This document shows positions 49,759 to 58,701 of a DNA stretch of 64,000 nucleotides, in pieces (position 1 is the stretch's first letter; every line of letters begins with the position of its first letter). Source of the DNA: Bacillus sp. HNG (GTDB lineage Bacteria > Bacillota > Bacilli > Bacillales > Bacillaceae_L); NCBI RefSeq assembly GCF_003400205.1, contig NZ_QUQV01000003.1, positions 186,001 to 250,000 on the forward strand. The letters run 5' to 3'. The notes under the pieces were generated by a model. The model saw nothing but the letters and a program-made list of their open reading frames with translations. It was not told where the DNA came from and ran no database searches. A program made the translations under genes and the position numbers.

Positions 49759-51447
49759 TTAATTAACTTTTGTTCTTTTTTCCTTTTCTTCTTCCACTAA
49801 TACTCGTCGCAGTACTTTACCGACAATTGTTTTAGGTAATTCCTTTCTAAATTCATACACTCTGGGAACTTTATAGGCAGCTAGATGCTTACGGCAATGC
49901 TTATCAAGCTCTTCTTCTGTACATTGTTGGCCGTCTTTTAAAACGACATATGCCTTTACTGTTTCACCTCGATATGGATCAGGAATTCCGGCAACAACAG
50001 CCTCTTGAATCTTTTCATATTCAAATAGGACTTCCTCCACTTCTCTTGGGTATATATTAAATCCACCTGCAATAATCATATCCTTTTTACGATCTACTAC
50101 ATAGAAAAACCCATCCTCATCCATATAGCCCAAGTCACCTGTTAATAACCAGCCATCCCGAAATGTGGCTGCCGTATCCTCTGGTTTATTCCAGTATCCT
50201 TTCATGACCTGGGGACCTTTTACGGCGATTTCGCCAATTTCTCCAAATCCGACAGGTTCACCTGTTTCCATTGAAAGCACTGCTGCATCTGTGTCTGGCC
50301 ATGGTAATCCAATACTACCATTTATACGATGACCCCAAAGCAAATTTGCATGTGTTACAGGAGAGGCTTCCGATAATCCATAGCCTTCTACAAGCTTTCC
50401 ACCTGTTACTTTTTCAAATTGCTCTTGAACTTCAAGTGGCAATGCTGCAGAACCACTAATACACGAATCAATAGAAGATAAATCATACTTATTAAGGTCA
50501 GGATGATTCAATAACCCAATGTACATTGTTGGTGCACCTGGAAATAAAGTTGGCCTCAGCTTATGAATTGTTTTTAATGTATCTCCTACATCAAATTTTG
50601 GCATAAGAATCATTTTGGAAGCCATCATAATCGAAAGATTTAACACAGTAGTCATACCGTATACATGGAAAAATGGCAGTATTGCTAATACAGATTCTTC
50701 ACCTTTTTTACATTTGTACATCCATTTTGAACACATCTCTGTATTTGCAACTAAATTACGGTGAGTTAACATGACTCCCTTTGGAAAACCAGTTGTTCCT
50801 CCTGTATACTGTAACAATGCTAGGTCTTCTTCTGGATCAATTTCAATATTGATTTCTTTTGCCTCGGAATTTTTCATAATTTCCCTAAACAAGTGGTTCG
50901 TACCTTCGTGTTCAACTTTAACTACAATACCATATTGCTTCTTTTGAATGTAAGAATAAATCATATTTTTAGGGAAAGGTAGATAATCCTTAATCTCAGT
51001 CACAATAATGTGTTCAAGTTGTGTTAGCGCTTTCACTTTTGAGACGCGTGGAAAAAGGATATCCAATGTTATAATAGCTTTTGAGCCTGAATCCTTTAGA
51101 TGATATTCAAGTTCTCTTTCTGTGTACAAAGGATTCGTCTGGACAACAATTGCACCAGAAAATAACACACCGTAATAGGCAATAACACCCTGGGGACAGT
51201 TTGGCAACATGATGGCAATACGATCTCCTTTTTTGATCCCTTGCTCCACCAAATAGTTTGCAAGCTTCAAAGACTCTTCGTACACCTGCGAAAAAGTTAA
51301 TTCTTTTCCTTGAAAATGAACGGCAGTTTTTTGAGGATATTCCTTTGCTGTTCGTTTCAAATACGTTTGAATCGGAATGTTTTCGTATTCAAGCGTATGT
51401 GGAATTTCCTCCGGATAATTTGCTAACCACGGCCTTTCTAACTCCAT
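49759..51447 (-). CDS. lcfA: long-chain fatty-acid-CoA ligase LcfA
   Basis: ATP-dependent activation of fatty acids to acyl-CoA at the membrane face, feeding beta-oxidation. The 562-residue protein has the AMP-binding signature YTGGTTGFPKGVMLTH near 213-228, VEGYGLSEASPVTH near 355-368, the TGDLG adenylate motif near 437, and the ANL-family catalytic lysine in LPKTIVGKVLRR near 540-551. Located directly upstream of fadR, as in B. subtilis. Confidence 0.97.
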   Translation of the reverse strand: MELERPWLANYPEEIPHTLEYENIPIQTYLKRTAKEYPQKTAVHFQGKELTFSQVYEESLKLANYLVEQGIKKGDRIAIMLPNCPQGVIAYYGVLFSGAIVVQTNPLYTERELEYHLKDSGSKAIITLDILFPRVSKVKALTQLEHIIVTEIKDYLPFPKNMIYSYIQKKQYGIVVKVEHEGTNHLFREIMKNSEAKEINIEIDPEEDLALLQYTGGTTGFPKGVMLTHRNLVANTEMCSKWMYKCKKGEESVLAILPFFHVYGMTTVLNLSIMMASKMILMPKFDVGDTLKTIHKLRPTLFPGAPTMYIGLLNHPDLNKYDLSSIDSCISGSAALPLEVQEQFEKVTGGKLVEGYGLSEASPVTHANLLWGHRINGSIGLPWPDTDAAVLSMETGEPVGFGEIGEIAVKGPQVMKGYWNKPEDTAATFRDGWLLTGDLGYMDEDGFFYVVDRKKDMIIAGGFNIYPREVEEVLFEYEKIQEAVVAGIPDPYRGETVKAYVVLKDGQQCTEEELDKHCRKHLAAYKVPRVYEFRKELPKTIVGKVLRRVLVEEEKEKRTKVN

Positions 51448-51478
51448 CTAAAAACCTCCCTTATTTACATTCTATTAA

Positions 51479-51496
51479 GAATACGAAGTCGTATTC
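51479..51496. promoter_or_regulatory. inverted repeat in the lcfA leader
   Basis: GAATACGA-AG-TCGTATTC, perfect 8-bp arms around two bases, about 35 nt before the lcfA start. It is reminiscent of, but not the same as, the FadR box (GAATACG instead of GAATGA). Confidence 0.5.
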
Positions 51497-51525
51497 AGTG
51501 ACCAGTTTGAATTTTCAAACCATTT

Positions 51526-51560
51526 ATATTCATTATAGTATAATGAATATTCCGTGACAA
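51526..51560 (-). promoter_or_regulatory. lcfA promoter overlapped by a 25-nt palindrome
   Basis: On the minus strand TTGTCA (51555-51560), 17 nt and TATAAT (51532-51537) form a near-consensus promoter. The -10 lies at the centre of a perfect palindrome with 12-nt arms spanning 51526-51550 (arm ATATTCATTATA). A repressor bound there would occlude the promoter. FadR is a candidate because its half site TTCAT/ATGAA recurs, but the box is not exact. Confidence 0.65.
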
Positions 51561-51603
51561 TTACATTCATGAATTGTTGTTACTTTATAGGTCATACTTA
51601 TGG

Positions 51604-51639
51604 CATGTAAATAGGGCTGATGGATATTCCAATCAGCCC
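51604..51639 (-). terminator. terminator after yshE and the small membrane ORF
   Basis: GGGCTGAT and ATCAGCCC arms around a 10-nt loop, then TATTTAC on the minus strand, seven nt past the small ORF stop. Confidence 0.78.
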
Positions 51640-51645
51640 TTTTGC

Positions 51646-51723
51646 CTATAAAAAGAGATATAATATTCCAACCACCACAAAGATTCCACTAACAACTAAC
51701 AAAATTTTCGCTAGCTTTTCCAT
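51646..51723 (-). CDS. putative 25-residue single-span membrane peptide
   Basis: A 25-residue frame reading MEKLAKILLVVSGIFVVVG and ending LYLFL. After a short basic head it is entirely hydrophobic, enough for one transmembrane helix. It begins two nt after the yshE stop, with GGTGG 9 nt upstream inside yshE, and ends seven nt before a terminator. That spacing suggests [13 protein letters not shown] coupling. No family was recognised, and it could be an untranslated tail. Confidence 0.45.
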   Translation of the reverse strand: MEKLAKILLVVSGIFVVVGILYLFL

Positions 51724-51725
51724 AT

Positions 51726-52148
51726 CTAAAAACCACCATTTCCGATCCCAGCGCCGATTACATAAGAGAGACCCACGGATATAATCATGGATATGAGCCC
51801 TACTGCGCGATTATCTTGTTGGATTTCAACATCAATATTGAACTTAGGAGTTAAAAATTCAAAAATAAAATAGCCGATTAATAGGAGGAAGAATCCAAAT
51901 ACGCCCCAGCCGATCATGACGAATAGTGAGTCATGGTTTTGGATGGAATAGCGAAAGATATTTGCGATTCCGAAGATTTTCCCCCCGGTTGCCATTGCAA
52001 CTGACAGGTTACCTTTTTGGATTTCTTCCCAATTTTTATATTTGGTGACTAATTCAAATATGGCCATAAACAGAACCATACACAGTATAACCACACTGTA
52101 GTTAGCGGCTGTTAATACATATTCATTATCCCAAAATTGCTCCATCAT
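51726..52148 (-). CDS. yshE: YshE, DUF350 membrane protein
   Basis: A 140-residue membrane protein with four hydrophobic segments (about 15-35, 50-70, 78-100 and 118-138). The sequence NLSVAMATGGKIFGIANIFR near 47-66 and the repeat-like AVGLISMIISVGLSYVIGAGI near the end are typical of DUF350. The function is unknown. It lies between mutS2 and lcfA, as in B. subtilis. Confidence 0.85.
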   Translation of the reverse strand: MMEQFWDNEYVLTAANYSVVILCMVLFMAIFELVTKYKNWEEIQKGNLSVAMATGGKIFGIANIFRYSIQNHDSLFVMIGWGVFGFFLLLIGYFIFEFLTPKFNIDVEIQQDNRAVGLISMIISVGLSYVIGAGIGNGGF

Positions 52149-52184
52149 CTTCTCTCCCTATTAGAGATTGCACTTCATTCATGT

Positions 52185-54545
52185 TTATTTGAGTTCTACA
52201 ACAGTGACGCCTGTTCCACCTTCTCCGGCTTCCCCGAATCTTGTTGATTTTACAGAGCGGTGATTTTTCAGGTATTCTTGAACTCCCTGCCTTAGGGCAC
52301 CAGTTCCTTTTCCATGAATAATGGAAACACGTGGATATCCCGCTAATAAAGCATCATCAATGTATTTTTCCACTCTTGCTAGTGCATCTTCATAGCGTTC
52401 ACCACGTAGGTCAAGCTCAAGACTCACATGATAATCTTTACCTCTAACTGTTGCAAGCGGCTTTGTTTCCACTGGTTTTGGGCTACTTACAAACTCGAGG
52501 TCTTTTTCTTTTACTTTCATTTTTAAAATCCCGATTTGGACCTGCCATTCATTATTTCCTGACTTTTCAACTAGATGACCCTTTTGATTTAAACTTATTA
52601 CCTTCACTTCGTCACCAGGAACAAGCTTTCTCTTCGTTTTCGTTGCAACAGATTGTTTATTTGTTTTTTCAGTAAGCTTTGGAACAGCATTTTCCAAACG
52701 TTTTTTTGCATCAATCAATTGATGTTCTTTGACAAGCGATTGTTGCTCAAGCTTCATTTTACGTAGATCACGAATGACATGTTCTGCTTCAGCTTTTGCA
52801 TTTTCAACCGTTTCCGCTGCTTTTTGTTCAGCTTTTTCATATAGTTTATCACGCTGTTCATTAAATTCGATGATTTGTTGTTGTAGTTGCTTATGAAGTT
52901 TTTCGGCTTGTTTACGGATTTCTTCTGCTACATCAAGCTCTTGCTCGGCATCCTTTTTACTTTTTTCCAAAGACGCGATCATATTTTCAACAGTGTTCGT
53001 TTCAGAGCTAATATGACTTTTTGCAGCATGTATGATTGTATCTGAAAGTCCAAGACGTTTTGAAATTTCAAATGCATTGCTTCGACCTGGTACTCCAATT
53101 AATAGCTTATAAGTCGGGCTCAATGTTTCTATATCGAATTCGACACTTGCATTAATAACTCCTTCTCGATTATAACCATAAGCTTTAAGCTCTGGATAAT
53201 GCGTTGTTGCGATTACCCTCGCACCACGGTTATAGACTTCATCAAGTATCGAGATTGCAAGTGCAGCCCCTTCCTGCGGATCGGTTCCGGCTCCCAATTC
53301 ATCAAAAAGCACTAGACTATTTTCATCGACCCGTTTTAAAATATCCACAATATTTACCATATGAGATGAAAACGTACTTAAGCTTTGTTCAATCGATTGT
53401 TCGTCTCCGATATCAGCATATACGGACTCAAAAACAGCAATCTCTGACTCTTCCTGTGCCGGGATTTGCAAGCCTGATTGTGCCATAATGGTTAATAAAC
53501 CGATTGTTTTTATTGTCACGGTTTTACCACCTGTGTTTGGACCAGTTATCACGATTGAAGTATAATCCTTACCAAGCTCAATATCATTAGGAACAACTTC
53601 TTGTGGATCAATTAAGGGATGGCGCCCCTTTTTAATAAGTACATAGCCATTGCCATTAATTTTTGGTTTCGAGCCTTTTACTTTTTTACTGTAGCGCGCC
53701 TTTGTGAACATAAAATCAAGTTCACCAAGTGTCTCTACATTTTGATAAAGTGATTCTGCATCAGCTGCTACTTCATTTGACAATTCAAATAAAATGCGGT
53801 CGATTTCTTGTTTTTCTCTTACCCTCGCCTCTTGCAATACATTATTAAGCTCAACCACTGACTGAGGTTCGATAAATAATGTGGCACCAGAAGAGGATTG
53901 GTCATGAACGATTCCACCATATGTTCCACGGTATTCTTGTTTAACTGGGATTACATATCGATCATTTCGAATCGTAATAATGGCATCCGAAAGTGTTTTT
54001 TGAGCAGAAGAAGAACGAATAATATGTTCAAGCTTTTCCCTAATTCTTGCTTCACTGCTTCGGAGCTGGCTTCGAATTCCACGTAATTTGTCACTCGCAC
54101 CATCCATGACCACACCATTATCATCAATACAATTCTTTATTTTTTGCTCAAGCTCAAATAAGGGAGTAATGCTTGTAACTACTTCCCTTAATATAGGAAG
54201 ACTAATATCGTCTTCAATCATGCCTTCTATAAATTTCTTCATTTGACGTCCGGCATAAATCGTGCCTGCAATATCTAATAGCTCCATTGTATTTAAAGCT
54301 CCACCGATGCTAGCACGTTTTATGGAGGCTCTGATATCTGTTAATCCTCCTAGCGGAACATTCCCTTTTAAACGCAGTACTTTAGCTGCTTCATCTGTTT
54401 GCTCCTGTAGAAAAATAACCTCCTCTACATTTGTAGATGGAATCATTTTATCTACCTTTTCTCTTCCCAATGAGGATGAGACATGCTGTTTGAGCTGCTC
54501 CTTCACTTTATCAAACTCTAATACCTTTAAAACTCGTGGTTGCAT
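52185..54545 (-). CDS. mutS2: endonuclease MutS2 (ribosome-associated quality control / recombination ATPase)
   Basis: The 786-residue protein has the MutS core without the mismatch-recognition domain, Walker [11 protein letters not shown] near 333-342, Walker [17 protein letters not shown] near 408-423, a long coiled coil near 515-625 and a C-terminal Smr domain near 710-786 with [12 protein letters not shown] and HGKGTGALR. Relatives suppress recombination or split collided ribosomes. The ATG at 54545 has GGAAGGGAG 7 nt upstream; a GTG at 54569 was rejected. Confidence 0.96.
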   Translation of the reverse strand: MQPRVLKVLEFDKVKEQLKQHVSSSLGREKVDKMIPSTNVEEVIFLQEQTDEAAKVLRLKGNVPLGGLTDIRASIKRASIGGALNTMELLDIAGTIYAGRQMKKFIEGMIEDDISLPILREVVTSITPLFELEQKIKNCIDDNGVVMDGASDKLRGIRSQLRSSEARIREKLEHIIRSSSAQKTLSDAIITIRNDRYVIPVKQEYRGTYGGIVHDQSSSGATLFIEPQSVVELNNVLQEARVREKQEIDRILFELSNEVAADAESLYQNVETLGELDFMFTKARYSKKVKGSKPKINGNGYVLIKKGRHPLIDPQEVVPNDIELGKDYTSIVITGPNTGGKTVTIKTIGLLTIMAQSGLQIPAQEESEIAVFESVYADIGDEQSIEQSLSTFSSHMVNIVDILKRVDENSLVLFDELGAGTDPQEGAALAISILDEVYNRGARVIATTHYPELKAYGYNREGVINASVEFDIETLSPTYKLLIGVPGRSNAFEISKRLGLSDTIIHAAKSHISSETNTVENMIASLEKSKKDAEQELDVAEEIRKQAEKLHKQLQQQIIEFNEQRDKLYEKAEQKAAETVENAKAEAEHVIRDLRKMKLEQQSLVKEHQLIDAKKRLENAVPKLTEKTNKQSVATKTKRKLVPGDEVKVISLNQKGHLVEKSGNNEWQVQIGILKMKVKEKDLEFVSSPKPVETKPLATVRGKDYHVSLELDLRGERYEDALARVEKYIDDALLAGYPRVSIIHGKGTGALRQGVQEYLKNHRSVKSTRFGEAGEGGTGVTVVELK

Positions 54546-54598
54546 GCTGTAACTCCCTTCCTGCACCAACTGCTATAACCTAAAGGATCCTTTTAATC

Positions 54599-56317
54599 CT
54601 AAAAATTTCGTTTTAGATAAGCGATTAGCTCATCCTTATCCCATGTATTAATGACATTCTCCTTTTTAATCCACCCTTTTATTGCAGCGGAAACGCCATA
54701 TCCCATATCCTCTAGCATGTCCATATTATGTGCATCTGTGTTAATGACTAGTTTTACTCCCTTTTCCTGTGCCTTTTTAATATATTCTGATGATAGATCT
54801 AAACGATTCAAATTCGCATTTAGTTCTAAAGCTGTATTCGTTTCTTTTGCTAACTCAATTAACATATCGACATCTACGTCATACCCTTTTCTACGCCCGA
54901 TAATCCTACCAGTAGGGTGTGCGATAATATCTACATGGAGATTTTCTAGAGCGGTTTTTAAGCGCTGCATGATTTTCTCTCTTGGCTGAGTAAAGCTTGA
55001 ATGGATCGATGCGATCACGACATCGACATCCCTGATAATTTCGTCGTTATAATCAAGGCTACCATCTGGTAGAATATCCATTTCCACACCTGTAAAGATT
55101 GTAAAATCGTCATATTTTTCATTTAATCTTTTAATTTCTTTGTGTTGTTCTAATAAACGCTCAGGTGTTAGCCCATTTGCCACACGTAAGTATTGGGAGT
55201 GGTCTGTAATCGCCATATAACGATAGCCTTTTTTCCTGCAAGCTTCTACCATTTCTTCGATGGTGTAGGCACCATCACTCCACGATGTATGCATATGGAG
55301 ATCACCTTTTATATCTTCAAGCTGAATATGTTCCACTTTCTTTTGGAAAGCATCTACCTCGGAGCCGTCCTCTCTTAGCTCTGGAGGGATAAAGGTGAGT
55401 CCGAAATATTGGTAGAATTCTTCTTCTGTTTCAAAGGTTTTTATTTCACCTGTTTCACTATTTTCTACGCCATACTCACTTATTTTTTCACCACGTTCTT
55501 TTGCAAGTTGCCTCATTCTCACATTATGATCTTTGCTTCCCGTAAAATGATGAAGAGTCGTTGCAAATTCATGTGGTTTCACAAGACGAAAATCGACCGA
55601 AATATCATAGCTGTATGAAATTTGGACAGAAACCTTTGTATCTCCACTTGCTATAATGCCATTAATGCCGTTTAGCTGTAAAAGCTGTTCTCTTACTTTT
55701 TCAGGTTCATTGGTTGCAATTATAAAATCAAGATCTTTAATTGTTTCTCTCATCCGACGAAGGCTGCCTGCTCGGGAAAATGTAATGATTCCCTCCATCG
55801 TACTTAGCTGTTTTTCGATATCTTCAGCTAGTGCAAGCATTAAAGCAATCGGTAAGCGATCTGGTCGTTTACCATATTCCTCAATAGAAGCAAGTATTTT
55901 TTCTTCTGTTTTCTTTCCAAAGCCTGCTAGTTTTTGAATTTTTTCATTTAGGCACGCTTGTTTTAGCATTTCCATATCTTCAATGCCAAGTTCCTGATAG
56001 AGCTTGGCTATTTTTTTTCCACCAAGTCCTGGAAGGTCCAGTAAAGGAATGAGACCCTCTGGTACCATTTCTTTCAATTCCTTTAAGACAGTTGATTCTC
56101 CGGTATCGATATATTCTGTAATCACAGATGCTGTTCCTTTACCAATTCCAGGTAATGTTGTGAAGTCATCGATCGTCGATAAGCTTCGGTCATCATTATC
56201 AAGGGCTGCTGCAGCTTTTCGAAAGGCTGATATTTTAAATGGGTTGTCCCCTTTAAGTTCCATATAAATCGCAATTGTCTCTAAAAGACGGATTACATCT
56301 TTTTTATTGATTGTCAT
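54599..56317 (-). CDS. polX: DNA polymerase/3'-5' exonuclease PolX
   Basis: Family X repair polymerase fused to a PHP exonuclease. The 572-residue protein has helix-hairpin-helix motifs near 50-60 and 90-105 (PGIGKGTASVI, LPGLGGKKIAKLY), the nucleotidyltransferase region SLRRMRETIKDLDFII near 183-198 and the PHP metal sites DLHMHTSWSDG near 335-345, TDHSQ near 370 and TDAHN near 530. The ATG at 56317 lies 5 nt after AGGTGG; a GTG at 56326 overlaps that element. Confidence 0.97.
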   Translation of the reverse strand: MTINKKDVIRLLETIAIYMELKGDNPFKISAFRKAAAALDNDDRSLSTIDDFTTLPGIGKGTASVITEYIDTGESTVLKELKEMVPEGLIPLLDLPGLGGKKIAKLYQELGIEDMEMLKQACLNEKIQKLAGFGKKTEEKILASIEEYGKRPDRLPIALMLALAEDIEKQLSTMEGIITFSRAGSLRRMRETIKDLDFIIATNEPEKVREQLLQLNGINGIIASGDTKVSVQISYSYDISVDFRLVKPHEFATTLHHFTGSKDHNVRMRQLAKERGEKISEYGVENSETGEIKTFETEEEFYQYFGLTFIPPELREDGSEVDAFQKKVEHIQLEDIKGDLHMHTSWSDGAYTIEEMVEACRKKGYRYMAITDHSQYLRVANGLTPERLLEQHKEIKRLNEKYDDFTIFTGVEMDILPDGSLDYNDEIIRDVDVVIASIHSSFTQPREKIMQRLKTALENLHVDIIAHPTGRIIGRRKGYDVDVDMLIELAKETNTALELNANLNRLDLSSEYIKKAQEKGVKLVINTDAHNMDMLEDMGYGVSAAIKGWIKKENVINTWDKDELIAYLKRNF

Positions 56318-56348
56318 TGTGACCACCTACCTATATTCCATACGTTTT

Positions 56349-56453
56349 ATATTAATCAGTTGGGGTTTAAATCCCGACTGATTAATATTAGCCCGGGCGA
56401 ATGCCACGATTTTTCTCGAGAAAGTCGAATAAAATCGGCGCAAGGGCGTATTT
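56349..56453. repeat. dispersed repeat, family D copy 2, upstream of polX
   Basis: Starts with a 12-bp inverted repeat ATATTAATCAGT/ACTGATTAATAT (56349-56360 with 56377-56388) and continues to a GGGCGTATTT end. On the opposite strand it shares TGGCAT-CGCC, TCGGG-TTT and AAATACGCC blocks with 28161-28354. The remainder of the polX-cvpA gap (56454-56521) shows nothing more. Confidence 0.65.
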
Positions 56454-56521
56454 CTTCTATCCAAAATGATACAGATTTTTTGTGAAAAAGTCACTTTTTG
56501 TGGGTTAAAAGCTGTTTTTCA

Positions 56522-56551
56522 TAAAAAAAACTTCTCTGTTAGAGAGAAGTT
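56522..56551 (-). terminator. terminator of zapA-cvpA
   Basis: AACTTCTCT-CTAAC-AGAGAAGTT on the minus strand followed by TTTTTTT; the hairpin overlaps the cvpA stop codon. Confidence 0.88.
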
Positions 56552-57077
56552 AAATCCACATATCCTTAATTTTACCTGTAAAGAATGGGGTATGTTGGAC
56601 AATCATTTTAGCCATGAATGAATCATTGAGATTAGACTGAACGATTTCTACAGGGAGAAGCGCTCCAATATAAAGTATGATAAAGACAATTAAATATACT
56701 TCAACAAAACCTAGTAAACCTCCAGCCCAACCATTGATTTGTTTTAGAAGTGGTAGATTTGCGAGGAAGTCTAGCATCGATCCAATGATTTGCCAAAGGA
56801 ACTTTGTTGCAAAGAAAATAATGGCAAATGCAATTGCACGATAATAAGAAGTTTCTAAATTCGTACTTTCAAATAAAAACTTCATCGTATCGGCATCACC
56901 AAATGTTGGATATGGAATCCATAATACTAATTTTGGCATAAGTTCATCATAATAGAGGTATGCAACGATAAATGCAACAATAAACCCAGTAAGATGAACG
57001 ATTTGGAGGATAAACCCTCTTTTTAACCCAATTATAAATCCCATTAAAAGGATGATTATTAAGACTAAATCGAACAT
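56550..57077 (-). CDS. cvpA: CvpA-family membrane protein YshB
   Basis: A 175-residue membrane protein with four hydrophobic segments (about 2-20, 25-42, 80-102 and 120-145). The start MFDLVLIIILLMGFIIGLKRG and the later QINGWAGGLLGFVEVYLI are typical of the CvpA/colicin V production family. The molecular role in Bacillus is unclear. It starts 6 nt after zapA and ends in a terminator. Confidence 0.92.
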   Translation of the reverse strand: MFDLVLIIILLMGFIIGLKRGFILQIVHLTGFIVAFIVAYLYYDELMPKLVLWIPYPTFGDADTMKFLFESTNLETSYYRAIAFAIIFFATKFLWQIIGSMLDFLANLPLLKQINGWAGGLLGFVEVYLIVFIILYIGALLPVEIVQSNLNDSFMAKMIVQHTPFFTGKIKDMWI

Positions 57078-57083
57078 TTCACG

Positions 57084-57353
57084 TCAATCCTTTTCATTTT
57101 TTGCTTGTTCTAACTGTTTTTCAAGCTCTTCATAATCTTCTTTTAGCTTTAAATGTTCATGGACTATATTAACGGCTGTTAATACTGCCAGTTTATTAAT
57201 ATCAAGTGAGGAATTCTTACTACTAATTTCTCTCATTTTATCATCGACAATTGAGGCCACAAGGCGTATATGGCTTGTGCTCTCAGAGCCGATAATCGAA
57301 TATTGCTGTCCATATATATCTACTGTTGTTCTTGTTTTTTGTGGCTGTGACAA
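57084..57353 (-). CDS. zapA: cell-division protein ZapA
   Basis: Small FtsZ-ring stabiliser. From the TTG at 57353 the protein is 89 residues, [20 protein letters not shown] at the start, [13 protein letters not shown] near 30-42, and a coiled coil from about 65. GGAGG is 8 nt before this TTG, and the start aligns with B. subtilis ZapA. A longer frame to 57470 reads through part of the family C repeat, which explains its non-ZapA N-terminus, so it was rejected. It is cotranscribed with cvpA. Confidence 0.93.
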   Translation of the reverse strand: MSQPQKTRTTVDIYGQQYSIIGSESTSHIRLVASIVDDKMREISSKNSSLDINKLAVLTAVNIVHEHLKLKEDYEELEKQLEQAKNEKD

Positions 57354-57390
57354 GTAGTTGGCCTCCATTCTAGTCAATCCTACAAAAGGA

Positions 57391-57537
57391 TGTTCAAAAA
57401 AGTCCGGTGAAAATGACTCGTCGAATTTCTTCGTTGGCTCGCTTTTCCGCTCCTCACGTATAAATAGCATACGTTCCGGTGCTCAAAGCTTCACCGCCTC
57501 GAACTTCTTGGTCCTTTTCATCCTCCTTTTTGAACAC
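57391..57537. repeat. dispersed repeat, family C copy 2, upstream of zapA
   Basis: A 147-bp element with perfect 10-bp terminal inverted repeats TGTTCAAAAA and TTTTTGAACA. It shares GTCCGGTGAAAATGAC, TCGAATTTCTTCGTTGGC and GGTCCTTTTCATCCTCC with 25616-25877, and parts of TCCTCACGTAT with 62586-62732. It lies in the divergent zapA-rnhC gap. Confidence 0.88.
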
Positions 57538-57647
57538 GTACTACTGATAATAATACCATGAACACGATATTTATGGAAAGAAATCTCAACAAACGTTATG
57601 ATAGATTATAAAGAATAATCTCTTATTATGTAAAGGGGAAGTTATTT

Positions 57648-58571
57648 TTGTCTAATACTGTCCTAAAGTGTACCCCCGGTACCATTGAAAAAATGAAATT
57701 ACAATATAAAAATCAATTACAAGATAAGGTCCCACAGGGTGGGGTATTTGTCGCTAAACTACCAAGCTGCACCATTACAGCATATAAATCTGGCAAAGTG
57801 TTATTTCAAGGAAATGGCGCTACGGTGGAAGCAGAAAAATGGGGAAGTTCAGAAACTTCTACTAAAAAGAAAACTGTTGCAAAAAACAGTGGCTTGCCCC
57901 CCCATATCGGAACATTATCGATGATCGGCTCTGATGAGGTTGGAACAGGTGACTATTTTGGGCCAATGACTGTTGTTGCAGCATATGTTTCGAAAGATAA
58001 GTTTGCTTTGCTAAAGGAACTTGGGGTTAAAGATTCCAAGGATTTAAATGACAAACAAATTTGTGAGATTGCTGAATCGATTATTCATGTGATTCCATAT
58101 AGCTTATTAATTTTACATAATGAAAAATACAATGAACTCCAAGCAAAAGGCATGACACAAGGTAAAATGAAGGCATTACTACATAACCAAGCAATTGGGC
58201 ATGTCCTAAGAAAAATTGCTCCGGCTACACCAGACGGTATTTTAATCGATCAATTCGCTGTTCCTGATGTGTATTTCAAGCATTTGTCCGGTCAAAAGGA
58301 GATTATAAAAGACAATGTGTATTTCAGCACAAAGGCAGAAGGGGTTCATTTATCTGTCGCCGCTGCCTCAATCATAGCAAGGTATTCTTTCATTAAGGAA
58401 TTTGATAAGCTAAGTGAAAAGGCTGGACTTGAGTTAAAAAAAGGCGCTGGAGCCCAAGTTGATGTAGTGGCTGCTAAACTGATCAAAAAGCAAGGTATAG
58501 GTTCACTACGCAACTTCACAAAGCTTCATTTTGCAAATACAGAAAAAGCAAAGAAAATAGCTGGAGTATGA
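57648..58571 (+). CDS. rnhC: ribonuclease HIII
   Basis: Hydrolyses RNA in RNA-DNA hybrids. The 307-residue protein has an N-terminal TBP-like substrate domain (residues about 1-80) and a type 2 RNase H domain with the catalytic motif GSDEVGTGDYFGP near 94-106 (where RNase HII has DE-G-GR) and the later acidic site in ILIDQFAVPD near 199-208. The start is TTG with AAGGGGAAG 6 nt upstream. It is on the plus strand, divergent from zapA. Confidence 0.96.
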   Translation: MSNTVLKCTPGTIEKMKLQYKNQLQDKVPQGGVFVAKLPSCTITAYKSGKVLFQGNGATVEAEKWGSSETSTKKKTVAKNSGLPPHIGTLSMIGSDEVGTGDYFGPMTVVAAYVSKDKFALLKELGVKDSKDLNDKQICEIAESIIHVIPYSLLILHNEKYNELQAKGMTQGKMKALLHNQAIGHVLRKIAPATPDGILIDQFAVPDVYFKHLSGQKEIIKDNVYFSTKAEGVHLSVAAASIIARYSFIKEFDKLSEKAGLELKKGAGAQVDVVAAKLIKKQGIGSLRNFTKLHFANTEKAKKIAGV

Positions 58572-58660
58572 GAAAAGTATAAGACGAGCGCTGTCAGAAG
58601 GTGCCTTTTCCGAAGCGATTGGCTTATGACATCGAGCCGAAAGCGCCTGAAGCTAGACAT
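58572..58660. repeat. dispersed structured repeat, family A copy 2 (truncated)
   Basis: Matches the right two thirds of family A (GCGCTG-CAGAAGG, GATTGGCTT-TGAC, TCGAGCCGA, GCGCCTG-AGCTAGACA) but lacks the left arm, so its outer stem is broken. It directly follows rnhC. Confidence 0.7.
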
Positions 58661-58700
58661 AAAAAATGGAGTGGTCACTTTGGACCCACTCCATTTTTTT
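58661..58700. terminator. bidirectional terminator between rnhC and pheT
   Basis: AAAAAATGGAGTGG and CCACTCCATTTTTTT arms, with T runs usable from both strands, so it can serve rnhC on the plus strand and pheT on the minus strand. Confidence 0.9.
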
Positions 58701-58701
58701 A

